The notes under the pieces: generated by a model | Told to the model about the DNA's origin: nothing | What the model saw: the letters and a program-made list of their open reading frames with translations, nothing else | Databases searched by the model: none | Shown here: piece after piece, positions 1 to 7,475 of the stretch | Layout of the letters: each line of letters begins with the position of its first letter | Position numbering within the stretch: the stretch's first letter is position 1 | From: JAABYT01 sp041581935 | GTDB taxonomy: Bacteria > Pseudomonadota > Gammaproteobacteria > HK1 | DNA: 35,301 nucleotides | Direction: 5' to 3' | Assembly: GCA_041581935.1 (NCBI GenBank) | Contig: JBFICP010000003.1 | Coordinates: forward strand, 1 to 35,301 | Position numbers and translations under genes: made by a program

Positions 1-470
1 ATATCGAACAGAAGGCCGTTCAGGTAGTAGCGCACATCCTGATGTGCCATGGCGAAGTGTGTCAGCTCGATGAGACGCTTCAGTGCGCCCTGTGACACGT
101 TCAAGGTCAGCTCTCCCGCCAGGCTGTCGCTGCTCGGATAGTCGTCGGCCGGCAACGTGGACAAGGTGAACCGGCTGCGCCCGGAGCGTACCTGGGCACG
201 CTCACCGTCCACCTCCAGACGAATGTCGGCGTCCGCGGGCAACGACCGGCAAATGTCCACAAACTTACGTGCCGGCACCGTGACCTCTCCGGGCTCGGCG
301 TCAGGCAGCGGCGTGCTCGCCACCAGCTCGATCTCCATGTCGGTGCCGGTCACCCACAGTCGACCGGCGTCGATGGCGAGCAGAAAGTTCGCCAGGATCG
401 GTAAGGTCTGTCGGCGCTCAACCACACCTTGAACCGCCTGCAGGGGTTTGAGCAGGTCATCGCGGTGCAT
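1..470 (-). CDS. dnaN: DNA polymerase III beta subunit (sliding clamp), 3' end beyond window
   Basis: The clamp encircles DNA and tethers DNA polymerase III; it also serves as a docking ring for repair proteins. Only the first 156 or so residues lie inside the window and the C-terminal two thirds are off the left edge. The reverse-strand translation begins MHRDDLLKPLQAVQGVVERR, and the family pattern of an N-terminal helix, then a TLPIL(A)N stretch and a TGTDMEIEL strand, is plain. Later come the LPADDYP and LIELTHFAMAHQDVRYYLNG segments typical of clamp domains 1 and 2. The ATG at 470 fits the family start. The gene lies downstream of dnaA on the same strand, the classical dnaA-dnaN order, across a 216-bp gap that looks like the origin. 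The gap may also hold a dnaN promoter. Identity is secure; only length is incomplete. Confidence 0.96.
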   Translation of the reverse strand, partial: MHRDDLLKPLQAVQGVVERRQTLPILANFLLAIDAGRLWVTGTDMEIELVASTPLPDAEPGEVTVPARKFVDICRSLPADADIRLEVDGERAQVRSGRSRFTLSTLPADDYPSSDSLAGELTLNVSQGALKRLIELTHFAMAHQDVRYYLNGLLFD

Positions 471-499
471 TGTAAATCTCATAATAAAAAGATCCTGAT

Positions 500-518
500 C
501 TATTACTACTATTAGTAG
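500..518 (-). other. DnaA-trio-like triplet array
   Basis: On the minus strand positions 514 to 500 read TAATAGTAGTAATAG, five consecutive TAA/TAG triplets. DnaA-trios are repeats of this kind that DnaA binds as single strand next to a DnaA box and a GC-rich patch. Positions 506-518 also form an inverted repeat (CTACTA, one base, TAGTAG), so which strand would carry the trios is ambiguous: the strand facing the DnaA box at 532 shows only two in-phase triplets, the other shows five. Function is inferred from resemblance and position. Confidence 0.5.
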
Positions 519-531
519 CCGCGCCAGTTTC

Positions 532-540
532 TGTGGATAA
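532..540 (-). promoter_or_regulatory. DnaA box, perfect consensus
   Basis: TTATCCACA on the minus strand, an exact match to the DnaA box consensus. It is the box closest to the triplet array and AT-rich stretch, so it would be the one that positions DnaA for unwinding. Confidence 0.8.
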
Positions 541-631
541 CTAAATAAACCTTTTATTTTTCAGTGACTTCTATGCTTCATAAGCAGGCTCGAGGAGACC
601 CGTGTAGTGCCCGTGACACCTGTGGAGCAAA

Positions 632-640
632 TGTGAACAA
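632..640 (-). promoter_or_regulatory. DnaA box, one mismatch
   Basis: TTGTTCACA on the minus strand, differing from TTATNCACA at one position. A weaker two-mismatch site (positions 621-629, same strand) lies directly next to it. Both are between the two perfect boxes. Confidence 0.5.
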
Positions 641-666
641 GTTTTGCCGGCGCCGATGGCCCCAGC

Positions 667-675
667 TTATCCACA
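667..675 (+). promoter_or_regulatory. DnaA box, perfect consensus
   Basis: TTATCCACA on the plus strand, 11 bases beyond the dnaA stop codon. Its orientation is opposite to that of the box at 532-540. Confidence 0.78.
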
Positions 676-686
676 GGTCGTCGGCA

Positions 687-2054
687 TCAGCTGCTGAGGC
701 TCCTGAGCAACTCTGCATACTCTTCATTGATGCTGGTGTTGTTCTCCCGGAGTTCGGCCACCTTCCGGCAGGCATGCATGACGGTGGTGTGATCGCGTCC
801 GCCGAACGCATCGCCAATTTCCGGAAGACTGTGATTGGTGAGCTCCTTGGCGAGCGCCATGGCGACCTGACGGGGACGGGCGATGGAGCGGGTTCTGCGC
901 TTCGACACCAGATCCGAGACGCGCAGCTTGTAGTACTGGGCGACGGTCTTCTGGATATTATCGATGGTGACCATACGGTCGTGCAGCAGCAGCAGGTCGC
1001 GCAGGGCGTCCTTGGCCAGGTCGAGGTCGATGGGCTGACCGGTGAAATTCGAGGTGGCAATGACGCGGCGCAGCGCCCCTTCGAGTTCGCGCACGTTCGA
1101 ACGAATTCGCTGTGCCACGAACAGAGCGACGTCGTTCTCTATCTCGACGCCGGCGAGCGCCGCTTTTCGCATTAGAATCGCCGCACGCGTCTCGAGCTCC
1201 GGCGGCTCGATGGCCACCGACAGGCCCCAGGCAAAGCGTGATTTCAGGCGATCGTCCAGTCCGTCCACTTCCTTCGGAAAGCGATCGCAGGTGAGCACCA
1301 GTTGCTGCTGCCCTTCGAGCAAGGCATTGAAGGTGTGGAAAAACTCCTCCTGGGATCGCTCCTTGCGCGCGAAGAATTGAATATCGTCGATGAGCAGCGC
1401 GTCGACGGAGCGGTAGAAGCGTTTGAAATCGTTGATGGCATTATGCTGAAGCGCATGCACCATGTCGGCGACGAATCGCTCCGAGTGTAGATACACCACC
1501 TTTGCCGACGGTGTGCTACGCGCGATGGCGTTGCCGATAGCGTGCACCAGGTGGGTTTTGCCAAGCCCCACCCCGCCGTAAATAAACAGCGGATTGTAGG
1601 CACCGCCGGGATTCTCCGCGACCTGCATGGAGCCGGCGCGTGCCATTTGATTGGATTTCCCTTCAACGAAGGTTTCGAAGGTGAAGGCCGGGCGTAACCC
1701 GGTGCCCTGGCGCTTGCCCCTGGAGGCATTGCGAGGCGTGCCGTTGACCGCCGCCTCATTGACGGGTTTTGCGGTCGGTGTCGACACGGGTTCCGGATCG
1801 CAGCGAAACTCCTTACTGCCGATTTGAACGACGACACTCGCGGCATGACCGTGCTGCAGCCGGGTCAACACTTCGGTTAGACGATTGAGAAGATGCTCGT
1901 TCACCCAATCACGTACAAAATGATTTGGCGCAAGCAATCGCAGCGAATCACCATCCTCGATGGCGTGCAGTGGTCGAATCCAGGTATTGAACTGTTGTGG
2001 CGAGAACTCTCCTTCGAGGCGATCGAGACACCTGTTCCACAGCGTCGGTCCCAC
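687..2054 (-). CDS. dnaA: Chromosomal replication initiator DnaA
   Basis: AAA+ ATPase that binds DnaA boxes, opens the origin and loads the helicase. From the chosen GTG start the protein has 455 residues, close to the usual length. Domain I runs from LWNRCLDRLEGEFSPQQFNT. Walker A GGVGLGKT is at about 160-167, Walker B LLIDDIQF at about 220-227, and the domain IV DNA-binding signature GRDHTTVMHACRKV begins at about 419. The GTG at 2054 is preferred to the in-frame ATG at 2090 because AGGAGG lies nine bases upstream of it and because domain I then starts where the family starts. dnaN follows downstream. rpmH is divergent, and a GTTATAAA stretch at 2116-2109 is a possible -10 region for dnaA. 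No lesion is seen. Confidence 0.97.
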   Translation of the reverse strand: MGPTLWNRCLDRLEGEFSPQQFNTWIRPLHAIEDGDSLRLLAPNHFVRDWVNEHLLNRLTEVLTRLQHGHAASVVVQIGSKEFRCDPEPVSTPTAKPVNEAAVNGTPRNASRGKRQGTGLRPAFTFETFVEGKSNQMARAGSMQVAENPGGAYNPLFIYGGVGLGKTHLVHAIGNAIARSTPSAKVVYLHSERFVADMVHALQHNAINDFKRFYRSVDALLIDDIQFFARKERSQEEFFHTFNALLEGQQQLVLTCDRFPKEVDGLDDRLKSRFAWGLSVAIEPPELETRAAILMRKAALAGVEIENDVALFVAQRIRSNVRELEGALRRVIATSNFTGQPIDLDLAKDALRDLLLLHDRMVTIDNIQKTVAQYYKLRVSDLVSKRRTRSIARPRQVAMALAKELTNHSLPEIGDAFGGRDHTTVMHACRKVAELRENNTSINEEYAELLRSLSS

Positions 2055-2160
2055 CCCCGCGGTCCTCCTGGCAGCCTTGTTGGAGAGCACAAAAACAGAG
2101 ACGAGCAGTTTATAACGGTTGTCGGGTCTAATCCATAACGGTGAGACAACTCCATTAGAA

Positions 2161-2190
2161 TTGACAGGCCATGAAACGTGACGTTAGCAT
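2161..2190 (+). promoter_or_regulatory. Candidate sigma70 promoter for rpmH-rnpA-yidC
   Basis: A perfect -35 hexamer TTGACA (2161-2166) is followed, after 18 bases, by TAGCAT (2185-2190); TTAGCA with 17-base spacing is an alternative -10. It lies 65 bases upstream of rpmH in the gap shared with divergent dnaA. This is a motif match only. Confidence 0.55.
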
Positions 2191-2255
2191 TCAGCCCCTT
2201 TTCGCGAGTCGTGCATGTGCAATGACTTGCCGGTTCGCGCCACGGGAGTCGCGTC

Positions 2256-2390
2256 ATGAAACGTCCATTTCAACCGAGCAGACTGAAGCGTAAGCGGCGG
2301 CACGGCTTTCGCGCCCGCATGGCGACGAAGGCGGGTCGCAAGGTAATCAATGCCAGGCGCGCCAAAGGTCGAGCCCGTCTTTCCGCGTAA
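2256..2390 (+). CDS. rpmH: 50S ribosomal protein L34
   Basis: Small basic protein of the large ribosomal subunit, 44 residues, exactly the usual length. The translation begins MKRPFQPSRLKRKRRHGF and ends RAKGRARLSA, diagnostic of L34. A GGGAG stretch a few bases upstream of the ATG is the ribosome binding site. It is the first gene of the rpmH-rnpA-yidC cluster, divergent from dnaA, which is the conserved bacterial arrangement. Identity is certain. Confidence 0.98.
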   Translation: MKRPFQPSRLKRKRRHGFRARMATKAGRKVINARRAKGRARLSA

Positions 2391-2408
2391 CGTCCCGGTC
2401 AGAACAAC

Positions 2409-2789
2409 TTGGTAGAGCCGCTGAGGGGTCTGCGATTTCGGCGGCACATGCGCTTGCTGAAGGCCGCTGACTACGAACGTGTTTTTCAACACGCGCAACG
2501 TTCAAGCAGCAAGGCAGTCACGGTGTTGGCTCGGCAGAGCGGCCGGGACAGTGCGCGCCTCGGTCTCGCCATACCCCGCAAGCAGATCCGTAAGGCGGTG
2601 GAACGCAACCGCGTTAAACGGCTCATTCGGGAGAGCTTTCGCCGTCATCAGGCGTTGCTGAGCGGCCTGGATGTGGTCGTCATCGGGAGAACGGAGCTTG
2701 CTGCAAAGAATTCACGGTGCGTGTTCCGGTGTCTGGAGAAGCACTGGCAGCAGGTCAGCACGCGTTTCACGGACGCGGGCGCGGACTGA
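2409..2789 (+). CDS. rnpA: Ribonuclease P protein component
   Basis: Basic protein subunit that helps the RNase P ribozyme bind precursor tRNA and mature its 5' end. The RNP motif region KAVERNRVKRLIRESFRRH near residues 62-80 is diagnostic. The reading frame opens with TTG at 2409, giving 126 residues. An ATG at 2448 would give 113 residues but would start right at the conserved RLLKAADYERVF segment, where family members normally have several more residues, so the longer form is preferred. No strong ribosome binding site supports either start. The gene follows rpmH by 18 bases, as usual. The next gene downstream is yidC rather than yidD. Confidence 0.93.
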   Translation: MVEPLRGLRFRRHMRLLKAADYERVFQHAQRSSSKAVTVLARQSGRDSARLGLAIPRKQIRKAVERNRVKRLIRESFRRHQALLSGLDVVVIGRTELAAKNSRCVFRCLEKHWQQVSTRFTDAGAD

Positions 2790-2807
2790 GCATCGAGAGA
2801 AAACGAC

Positions 2808-4484
2808 GTGGCTATAGAACAGCTGAGAAATCTGTTGCTCATCGCCCTGTGCGTTGTGGGTTTTCTCCTGTGGCAGGCCTGGCAAAAGGACTACGGACCC
2901 AAGCCTGTGGCGCCGACGCCGTCGATCGCGACGGGCGAGGAAGGCCCGAGCGCTCCGGTGCTCGAGGAAGACGTCCCGTCACTGCCAAGCTTGAGCGAGG
3001 ACGCCCCGCCGGCGGCTCCCGAAGCGACGACCGCCCCGGCGGCGCCGAGCTACGAGAAGGTCAAGGTGCGTACCGACGTTCTCGATGTCGACATCAACCT
3101 GCGCGGTGGTGGCGTTCGACGTCTCGCGCTTCTGAGGTATCCCGTCTCACTGGAGCAGAGGGACACGCCCTATCAGCTAATCGAGTATCAGCCGCCGAAC
3201 ATCTTTCTCGCTCAGTCGGGTCTGCGCGGTAAGTCCGCTACGGGCGACAGCAATATCCCCGATCACCATGCCGAGTTCACCGCTGAGAAAAGTGAGTACA
3301 CACTCTCCGAGGGTGTCGACAGCGTCGAGGTGACTCTTCTGTGGAAGAGCGCGGGCGGTGTCGAAGTCAGGAAGATTTATACCTTTCGTCGCGACAGCTA
3401 CCTGATCGGTGTCCGCTACAAGGTGACGAACCGCTCCGGCGAGCCGTGGCGCGCACGCATGTACGGCCAGTTCCAGCGCTCGGAAGTGGCGCCGGAGGGC
3501 GGGCTGTTTCGCACCTACACCTATACCGGTGGTGTCATTTCCGGGCCGGAAAAACCGTACGAGAAGATCGATTTCTCGGACATGCGTGACGTCGATCTCA
3601 AGCGTAGTGAGACCGGCGGCTGGATAGCCATGATTCAGCACTATTTCACCGGCGCTTGGATTCCGCCCGCCGACGAGCGCAATTACTTCTATTCCAAGGC
3701 CGTCGCCAGCGACCGATTCGTGCTCGGCGTGATGACGCCGGAGCTCCCCGTGGCGCCCGATGACTCCGGCACTGTCGAGCTCAAGCTCTATGCAGGGCCC
3801 AAGATCCAGGAGCGGCTCAAGTCGGTTGCGCCCAACCTCGAACGCACCGTCGATTACGGCTGGCTGTGGCTCATTGCCGAGCCACTGTTCTGGCTGCTCA
3901 AGTGGATCCACGGCTTCGTCGCTAACTGGGGCGTGGCCATCATCGTGTTGACGCTGCTCATCAAGCTGGCGTTCTTCCACCTCTCCGCCGCCAGTTACAA
4001 GTCCATGGCGCGCATGCGCAAGCTTCAGCCGCGCATCATGGATCTGCGCGATCGGTTTGCCGGGGACAAGCAGAAGCTCAACCAGGCGATGATGGAGCTG
4101 TATAAGAAAGAGAAGATCAATCCGCTCGGCGGCTGCCTGCCGATCCTCGTGCAGATTCCGGTCTTCATCGCCCTTTACTGGGTTCTGCTCGAAAGCGTCG
4201 AGCTGCGCCAGGCAGGGTTCATCTGGTGGATCCACGACCTGAGCGTCCACGACCCGTTTTTCGTCCTGCCGATTCTGATGGGCGTCACCATGTTCGCCCA
4301 GCAGAAGCTCAATCCCGCGCCGCCGGATCCCATGCAGGCGCGCATCATGATGGCCCTGCCGTTCGTGTTCACTTTCCTGTTCCTGTTCTTCCCCTCCGGG
4401 CTCGTCCTCTACTGGTTCGTGAACAACCTGTTGTCCATCGCGCAGCAGTGGGTCATTACGCGCAAGATCGTCGGTACCACCTGA
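2808..4484 (+). CDS. yidC: Membrane protein insertase YidC
   Basis: Inner-membrane insertase that works alone or with SecYEG. It has 558 residues, the Gram-negative type. An N-terminal membrane segment lies at about 6-22, followed by an Ala/Pro/Glu-rich linker and a periplasmic P1 domain at about 85-335. The conserved membrane core starts near 350 and includes KSMARMRKLQPRI (398-410), a KKEKINPLGGCLPILVQIPV region (433-452) and a C-terminal FPSGLVLYWFVNN segment. The groove position that is Arg in E. coli is Lys386 here, which is common in related bacteria. The start is GTG with GAGAG upstream; no ATG is available nearby. Only 18 bases separate it from rnpA, so yidD is absent from its usual place. 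Confidence 0.97.
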   Translation: MAIEQLRNLLLIALCVVGFLLWQAWQKDYGPKPVAPTPSIATGEEGPSAPVLEEDVPSLPSLSEDAPPAAPEATTAPAAPSYEKVKVRTDVLDVDINLRGGGVRRLALLRYPVSLEQRDTPYQLIEYQPPNIFLAQSGLRGKSATGDSNIPDHHAEFTAEKSEYTLSEGVDSVEVTLLWKSAGGVEVRKIYTFRRDSYLIGVRYKVTNRSGEPWRARMYGQFQRSEVAPEGGLFRTYTYTGGVISGPEKPYEKIDFSDMRDVDLKRSETGGWIAMIQHYFTGAWIPPADERNYFYSKAVASDRFVLGVMTPELPVAPDDSGTVELKLYAGPKIQERLKSVAPNLERTVDYGWLWLIAEPLFWLLKWIHGFVANWGVAIIVLTLLIKLAFFHLSAASYKSMARMRKLQPRIMDLRDRFAGDKQKLNQAMMELYKKEKINPLGGCLPILVQIPVFIALYWVLLESVELRQAGFIWWIHDLSVHDPFFVLPILMGVTMFAQQKLNPAPPDPMQARIMMALPFVFTFLFLFFPSGLVLYWFVNNLLSIAQQWVITRKIVGTT

Positions 4485-4800
4485 GCCTTTTCACGCGACC
4501 GTCGAGAAGCGCGACGCTGCGGGCTTCGCTCGGCGCTCCCTGAGATCACCCCCTCCCTGTTTCCGTTGGGACGGAGGGGATGCGCAATGCCGATCGTGGT
4601 CGGTCGTAATTGCAAGCGCTCCTCGTTTTCACCCGCCCCCCTGTCCCCCGTTGGGACGGAGGGGAAGTGCAACGCAGGTTCAGGTGGGCTGTATTTCCCG
4701 GCGCTCCTTGATGTCACCCGCCCCCCTGTCCCCCCTCCCATCAAGGGAGGGGGGAACTCCTTGTTTGGATGGTATTGTTTAATTAATCCTTACGACGTTT
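4485..4800. other. yidC-mnmE gap filled largely by repeat units
   Basis: This 316-bp gap holds no convincing gene. Most of it (about 4531-4756) is a repeat array described separately. The last 40 bases before mnmE are AT-rich and could hold the mnmE promoter, but no clear -35/-10 pair or ribosome binding site is seen. Confidence 0.7.
4531..4756. repeat. Three near-tandem ~84-bp repeat units with C/G-run hairpins
   Basis: GCGCTCC recurs at 4533, 4616 and 4701 (steps of 83 and 85 bases). Each is followed by a TCACCC-type stretch, a C-rich run and an inverted repeat: about 4546-4580, 4630-4666 and 4714-4756. In the first two units the centre reads CGTTGGGACGGAGGGG. In the third it is a perfect 10-bp stem, CCCCCCTCCC (4730-4739) with GGGAGGGGGG (4745-4754) around the loop ATCAA. 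The third core recurs at 23475-23517. This looks like a REP/BIME-type intergenic palindromic family. The hairpins lack a T-tract, so they are not typical intrinsic terminators, although they could protect a 3' end or stop decay of yidC mRNA. Confidence 0.75.
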
Positions 4801-6150
4801 ATGGACGCTAACGACACCATTGCGGCCGTTTCGACGCCGCCCGGGCGCGGCGGCATCGGTATCGTGCGCGTCTCCGGCCCCGACGCGGCGATGATTGCGC
4901 AGGCCCTGACCGGTGCCCTGCCACCGGCCCGCAGGGCGCACTACTGCGCGTTCCGCGACGAGCACGACAGCGTCATCGATCGCGGTGTGGCGTTGTACTT
5001 TCCGGCGCCGGCCTCCTTCACAGGTGAGGACGTGCTCGAGCTCCAGGGTCATGGCGGCCCGGTGGTCATGGACATGCTGCTCGCCGCGACGCTCGCTCAT
5101 GGCGCGCGCCCGGCACGACCCGGGGAGTTCAGCGAGCGCGCCTTTCTCAACGGACGCATGGACCTGTCCCAGGCCGAGGCGGTGGCGGATCTCATCGACA
5201 GCGGGTCGCGGGCCGCGGCGCGCTCGGCCATGCGTACCCTGGACGGTGTCTTTGCCGAGCGCGTGCATACGCTCTGCGCGTCACTGACCGAGCTGCGCGC
5301 CCACATCGAGGCCTGCATCGATTTTCCCGACGAGGAGATCGATTTTCTCGCCGACCCCGAGCTCGAGCGGCGCATGTCCGCGCTCCGCGAGCAGCTGGCA
5401 ACGATCATCGCCGGGGCCGGCCGCGGCGTGCTGCTGAAGGAGGGAGTTCGGGTGGTCCTCGCGGGCCAGCCGAACGTCGGCAAGTCGAGTCTCATGAACC
5501 TGCTCGCCGGCCGCGATTCCGCCATCGTCACCGACATTCCCGGAACCACCCGCGACATTCTCCGCGAGCACATTCAGCTGGACGGTCTGCCGCTGCACGT
5601 CATCGATACCGCCGGCATTCGCGCACCCGGCGATGCCGTCGAAGCGCAAGGGGTCGAACGCGCCTGGAGCGCTATCGAAAACGCCGATGCCCTGCTTCTG
5701 GTCATCGACGATCGCACCGGCCTGGTCGATGCGGATCGGGAAATTCTCGCGCGCACCCCCGCCGGCGTGTCCCGCATCGTGGTCAACAACAAGATCGATC
5801 TGAGCGGTGCCGATCCCGGCAGCGCCCAGGGAACCGACGTGCTGCATGTGCGCCTGTCGGCTACCACCGGCAGCGGCATCGAGGCGTTGGAGTCAGCCCT
5901 CAAGGCGTGCGTCGGCTACGAGCTCTGCGACGAGGGCAGCTTCATGGCGCGGCGCCGCCACCTGGATGCGCTCGCGCGCACCCGCGCGGCCGTCGACGCG
6001 GCCCGCGAGGTGCTGAGCACGCGCGGCGCCGGCGAGCTCGCCGCCGAGGAGCTCCGCCAGGCGCAGCGGGCGCTCGGCGAGATCACCGGAGAGGTGACCA
6101 GCGACGACATTCTCGGTGAGATATTCTCGCGTTTCTGTCTCGGCAAGTAG
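4801..6150 (+). CDS. mnmE: tRNA modification GTPase MnmE (TrmE)
   Basis: With MnmG it forms the 5-carboxymethylaminomethyl group on wobble uridine 34 of certain tRNAs. The 449-residue length is normal. The N-terminal tetrahydrofolate-binding domain shows TPPGRGGIGIVRVSG. The G domain inserted in the helical domain carries G1 GQPNVGKS (222-229), G2 DIPGTTRD (245-252), G3 DTAG (269-272) and G4 NKID (330-333). The C-terminus is FCLGK, with the conserved modification-site cysteine. The ATG at 4801 places the family N-terminus correctly, although no clear ribosome binding site precedes it. It is the last gene of the plus-strand cluster and converges on the O-antigen ligase gene 14 bases away. Confidence 0.97.
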   Translation: MDANDTIAAVSTPPGRGGIGIVRVSGPDAAMIAQALTGALPPARRAHYCAFRDEHDSVIDRGVALYFPAPASFTGEDVLELQGHGGPVVMDMLLAATLAHGARPARPGEFSERAFLNGRMDLSQAEAVADLIDSGSRAAARSAMRTLDGVFAERVHTLCASLTELRAHIEACIDFPDEEIDFLADPELERRMSALREQLATIIAGAGRGVLLKEGVRVVLAGQPNVGKSSLMNLLAGRDSAIVTDIPGTTRDILREHIQLDGLPLHVIDTAGIRAPGDAVEAQGVERAWSAIENADALLLVIDDRTGLVDADREILARTPAGVSRIVVNNKIDLSGADPGSAQGTDVLHVRLSATTGSGIEALESALKACVGYELCDEGSFMARRRHLDALARTRAAVDAAREVLSTRGAGELAAEELRQAQRALGEITGEVTSDDILGEIFSRFCLGK

Positions 6151-6164
6151 GAGTCGCCGCGCGC

Positions 6165-7463
6165 CTACCCGGAGCCGTGATGGGCGCCTTCGTGCTCGGC
6201 TGCGCCGGCGCCGTAGGCCGCGCAGTAAAGGGCGATCAGCCACCACACGATCTGGGACCAGAACGAGGAGTAGATCGCCATGTGGCTGTTGATCGGGAAA
6301 TAGGCGACGAGCAGACACAAGGCGTACGGCCACATGCACTGCCGCGCAGCCGCAGGAGCGCGCACCCCCGCCATCAGCAGCAGCACCAGCAGCGCGGCCA
6401 ACCCGACACCACCGATGACGCCGCTCTCGGCCAGGATCTGCAACCAAAGCTGATGGGAGTGATACGGGGCGATGGGGGGGTCGGCGCTCAGGTAGGGATC
6501 ACCGGCGGCGGCATGTTCGGCATACGCGTAGCGGAATCCCTGTGCGCCGACGCCGTTCACCGGATGCGCCGCGATCATGTTGATCGCTCCGCGGGCGATC
6601 CAATAGCGATGGCCGAGGGCATCGGAGAACACGCCGGTGGAACCGGTCAGCGTCCCGACGCTGCTCTCGACCCGCGCGGCGAACTGCTGTGAGCCGAACG
6701 TCAGCGCGGTCACGGTGACGGCGGCCGCGACCAGGGCCGTGGCCGATATTCGCAGGGCCACGCGCCGGTAGCGCACCCACACCAATATCCAGTACGCGAG
6801 CAGCAGCACGACAATGCTGATCCACGCCGATCGCGTTCCCGCCATGAGCACTATTGAAATCGTGCCGACGAGGATGACTGCCAGCGCCCAAACGTTCCAA
6901 TGTCTGCGCGCATGTTCCCAGAGAAGCGGGCAAAACACCGTCAATGCGGTGGGGTAGACCGGGCCTTCATTTCCGAAAAGCGCGTTGATGCGTTCCACGC
7001 CGGGCTCGCTTTCGGGGATGGCAAAGCCGAACAGGTCCCGTCCGAACGCCGCCTGCACGATACCGTCCAGCAGCCAGAACAGCACCAACCAGGCGCAAAG
7101 AAACACGAAGCGCCGGTGCGCCTGGAAACTCGACAGCGCGTGAATGATGAAAATGCCGCTGAAGGCGAAGCGCAGATGGTTGAGAGCGACCGTGGCGGTG
7201 GTTTGTGGGCGCACGGCGTCGATGAGCGAGATCAGAATGGGTACCCAGGCGAGTAGAAACACGACGCCGAATAATTTGAAGGCGGGATTGGCGAGAAAAC
7301 GGTTCCAGTGCTTGATGAGCAGGTAAACGCCGCCGATCGCCATCAGCATGACCGGCACCTCCACCAGGCGCCCGACGGGCAGCACCAGCAGGCACGACCA
7401 GACCAGCAGCATCGCGAGCTGGCTTCGCTCGGTCCACGCGACGGTCCATGCCGGCCGGTCCAT
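6165..7463 (-). CDS. O-antigen ligase / Wzy-C family polysaccharide membrane protein
   Basis: A 432-residue very hydrophobic protein with about ten to twelve predicted membrane segments. A larger periplasmic-type loop in the second half contains HPVNGVGAQGFRYAY and later HSHQLWLQILAESGVIGG, the conserved Wzy_C/WaaL pattern; GTRSAWISI in the middle is also typical of the family. Such proteins either ligate undecaprenyl-linked O-antigen to lipid A-core or polymerise O-units. The sequence does not say which. Its position downstream of msbA, an ELM1-family gene and a GT4 glycosyltransferase favours a role on LPS core. It begins 12 bases after the glycosyltransferase stop and is the last gene of the minus-strand operon. 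The ribosome binding site is weak. Confidence 0.85.
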   Translation of the reverse strand: MDRPAWTVAWTERSQLAMLLVWSCLLVLPVGRLVEVPVMLMAIGGVYLLIKHWNRFLANPAFKLFGVVFLLAWVPILISLIDAVRPQTTATVALNHLRFAFSGIFIIHALSSFQAHRRFVFLCAWLVLFWLLDGIVQAAFGRDLFGFAIPESEPGVERINALFGNEGPVYPTALTVFCPLLWEHARRHWNVWALAVILVGTISIVLMAGTRSAWISIVVLLLAYWILVWVRYRRVALRISATALVAAAVTVTALTFGSQQFAARVESSVGTLTGSTGVFSDALGHRYWIARGAINMIAAHPVNGVGAQGFRYAYAEHAAAGDPYLSADPPIAPYHSHQLWLQILAESGVIGGVGLAALLVLLLMAGVRAPAAARQCMWPYALCLLVAYFPINSHMAIYSSFWSQIVWWLIALYCAAYGAGAAEHEGAHHGSG

Positions 7464-7475
7464 TGGCGCGGGCGC

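Larger units (their letters stand above)
471..686. other. oriC: Probable replication origin (oriC) in the dnaA-dnaN gap
   Basis: The gap has no gene. It holds two perfect DnaA boxes (TTATCCACA) in opposite orientations at 532-540 and 667-675, a one-mismatch box (TTGTTCACA read on the minus strand) at 632-640, and a two-mismatch site at 621-629. An AT-rich part (about 471-517 and 536-571) includes two GATC sites at 491-500. A triplet array sits at 500-518, separated from the DnaA box at 532 by a GC-rich patch at 518-525. The order dnaA, DnaA boxes, GC patch, triplets, AT-rich DNA, dnaN matches the arrangement of unwinding regions located between these genes in other bacteria such as Bacillus subtilis. 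The rpmH-dnaA gap shows no perfect box. The call is inference from motif content and position. Confidence 0.72.

Noticed and set aside
564..1175. A 203-codon plus-strand frame running from the origin-like gap into dnaA
   Set aside because: Antisense to the conserved DnaA C-terminus, with no start signal; explained by dnaA codon usage.
3963..3968. Lys386 in YidC where E. coli has an important groove arginine
   Set aside because: Lys at this position occurs widely in beta- and gammaproteobacterial YidC, as far as I know, and keeps the positive charge.
3177..4250. A 357-codon open frame antisense to yidC
   Set aside because: Composition-driven shadow of an intact YidC; no family features.
4409..4744. 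A 111-codon minus-strand frame over the yidC end and repeat array
   Set aside because: Built from the repeated C/G units and the yidC tail; no ribosome binding site or similarity.
4730..4754. The perfect C/G hairpin after yidC as an intrinsic terminator
   Set aside because: No T-tract follows on either strand, and the sequence is a repeat found elsewhere, so a repeat-family explanation is better.
6147..6168. GTAGG...CCTAC inverted repeat at the mnmE/ligase convergent junction as a bidirectional terminator
   Set aside because: Only five base pairs with a 12-base loop and no T-tract.
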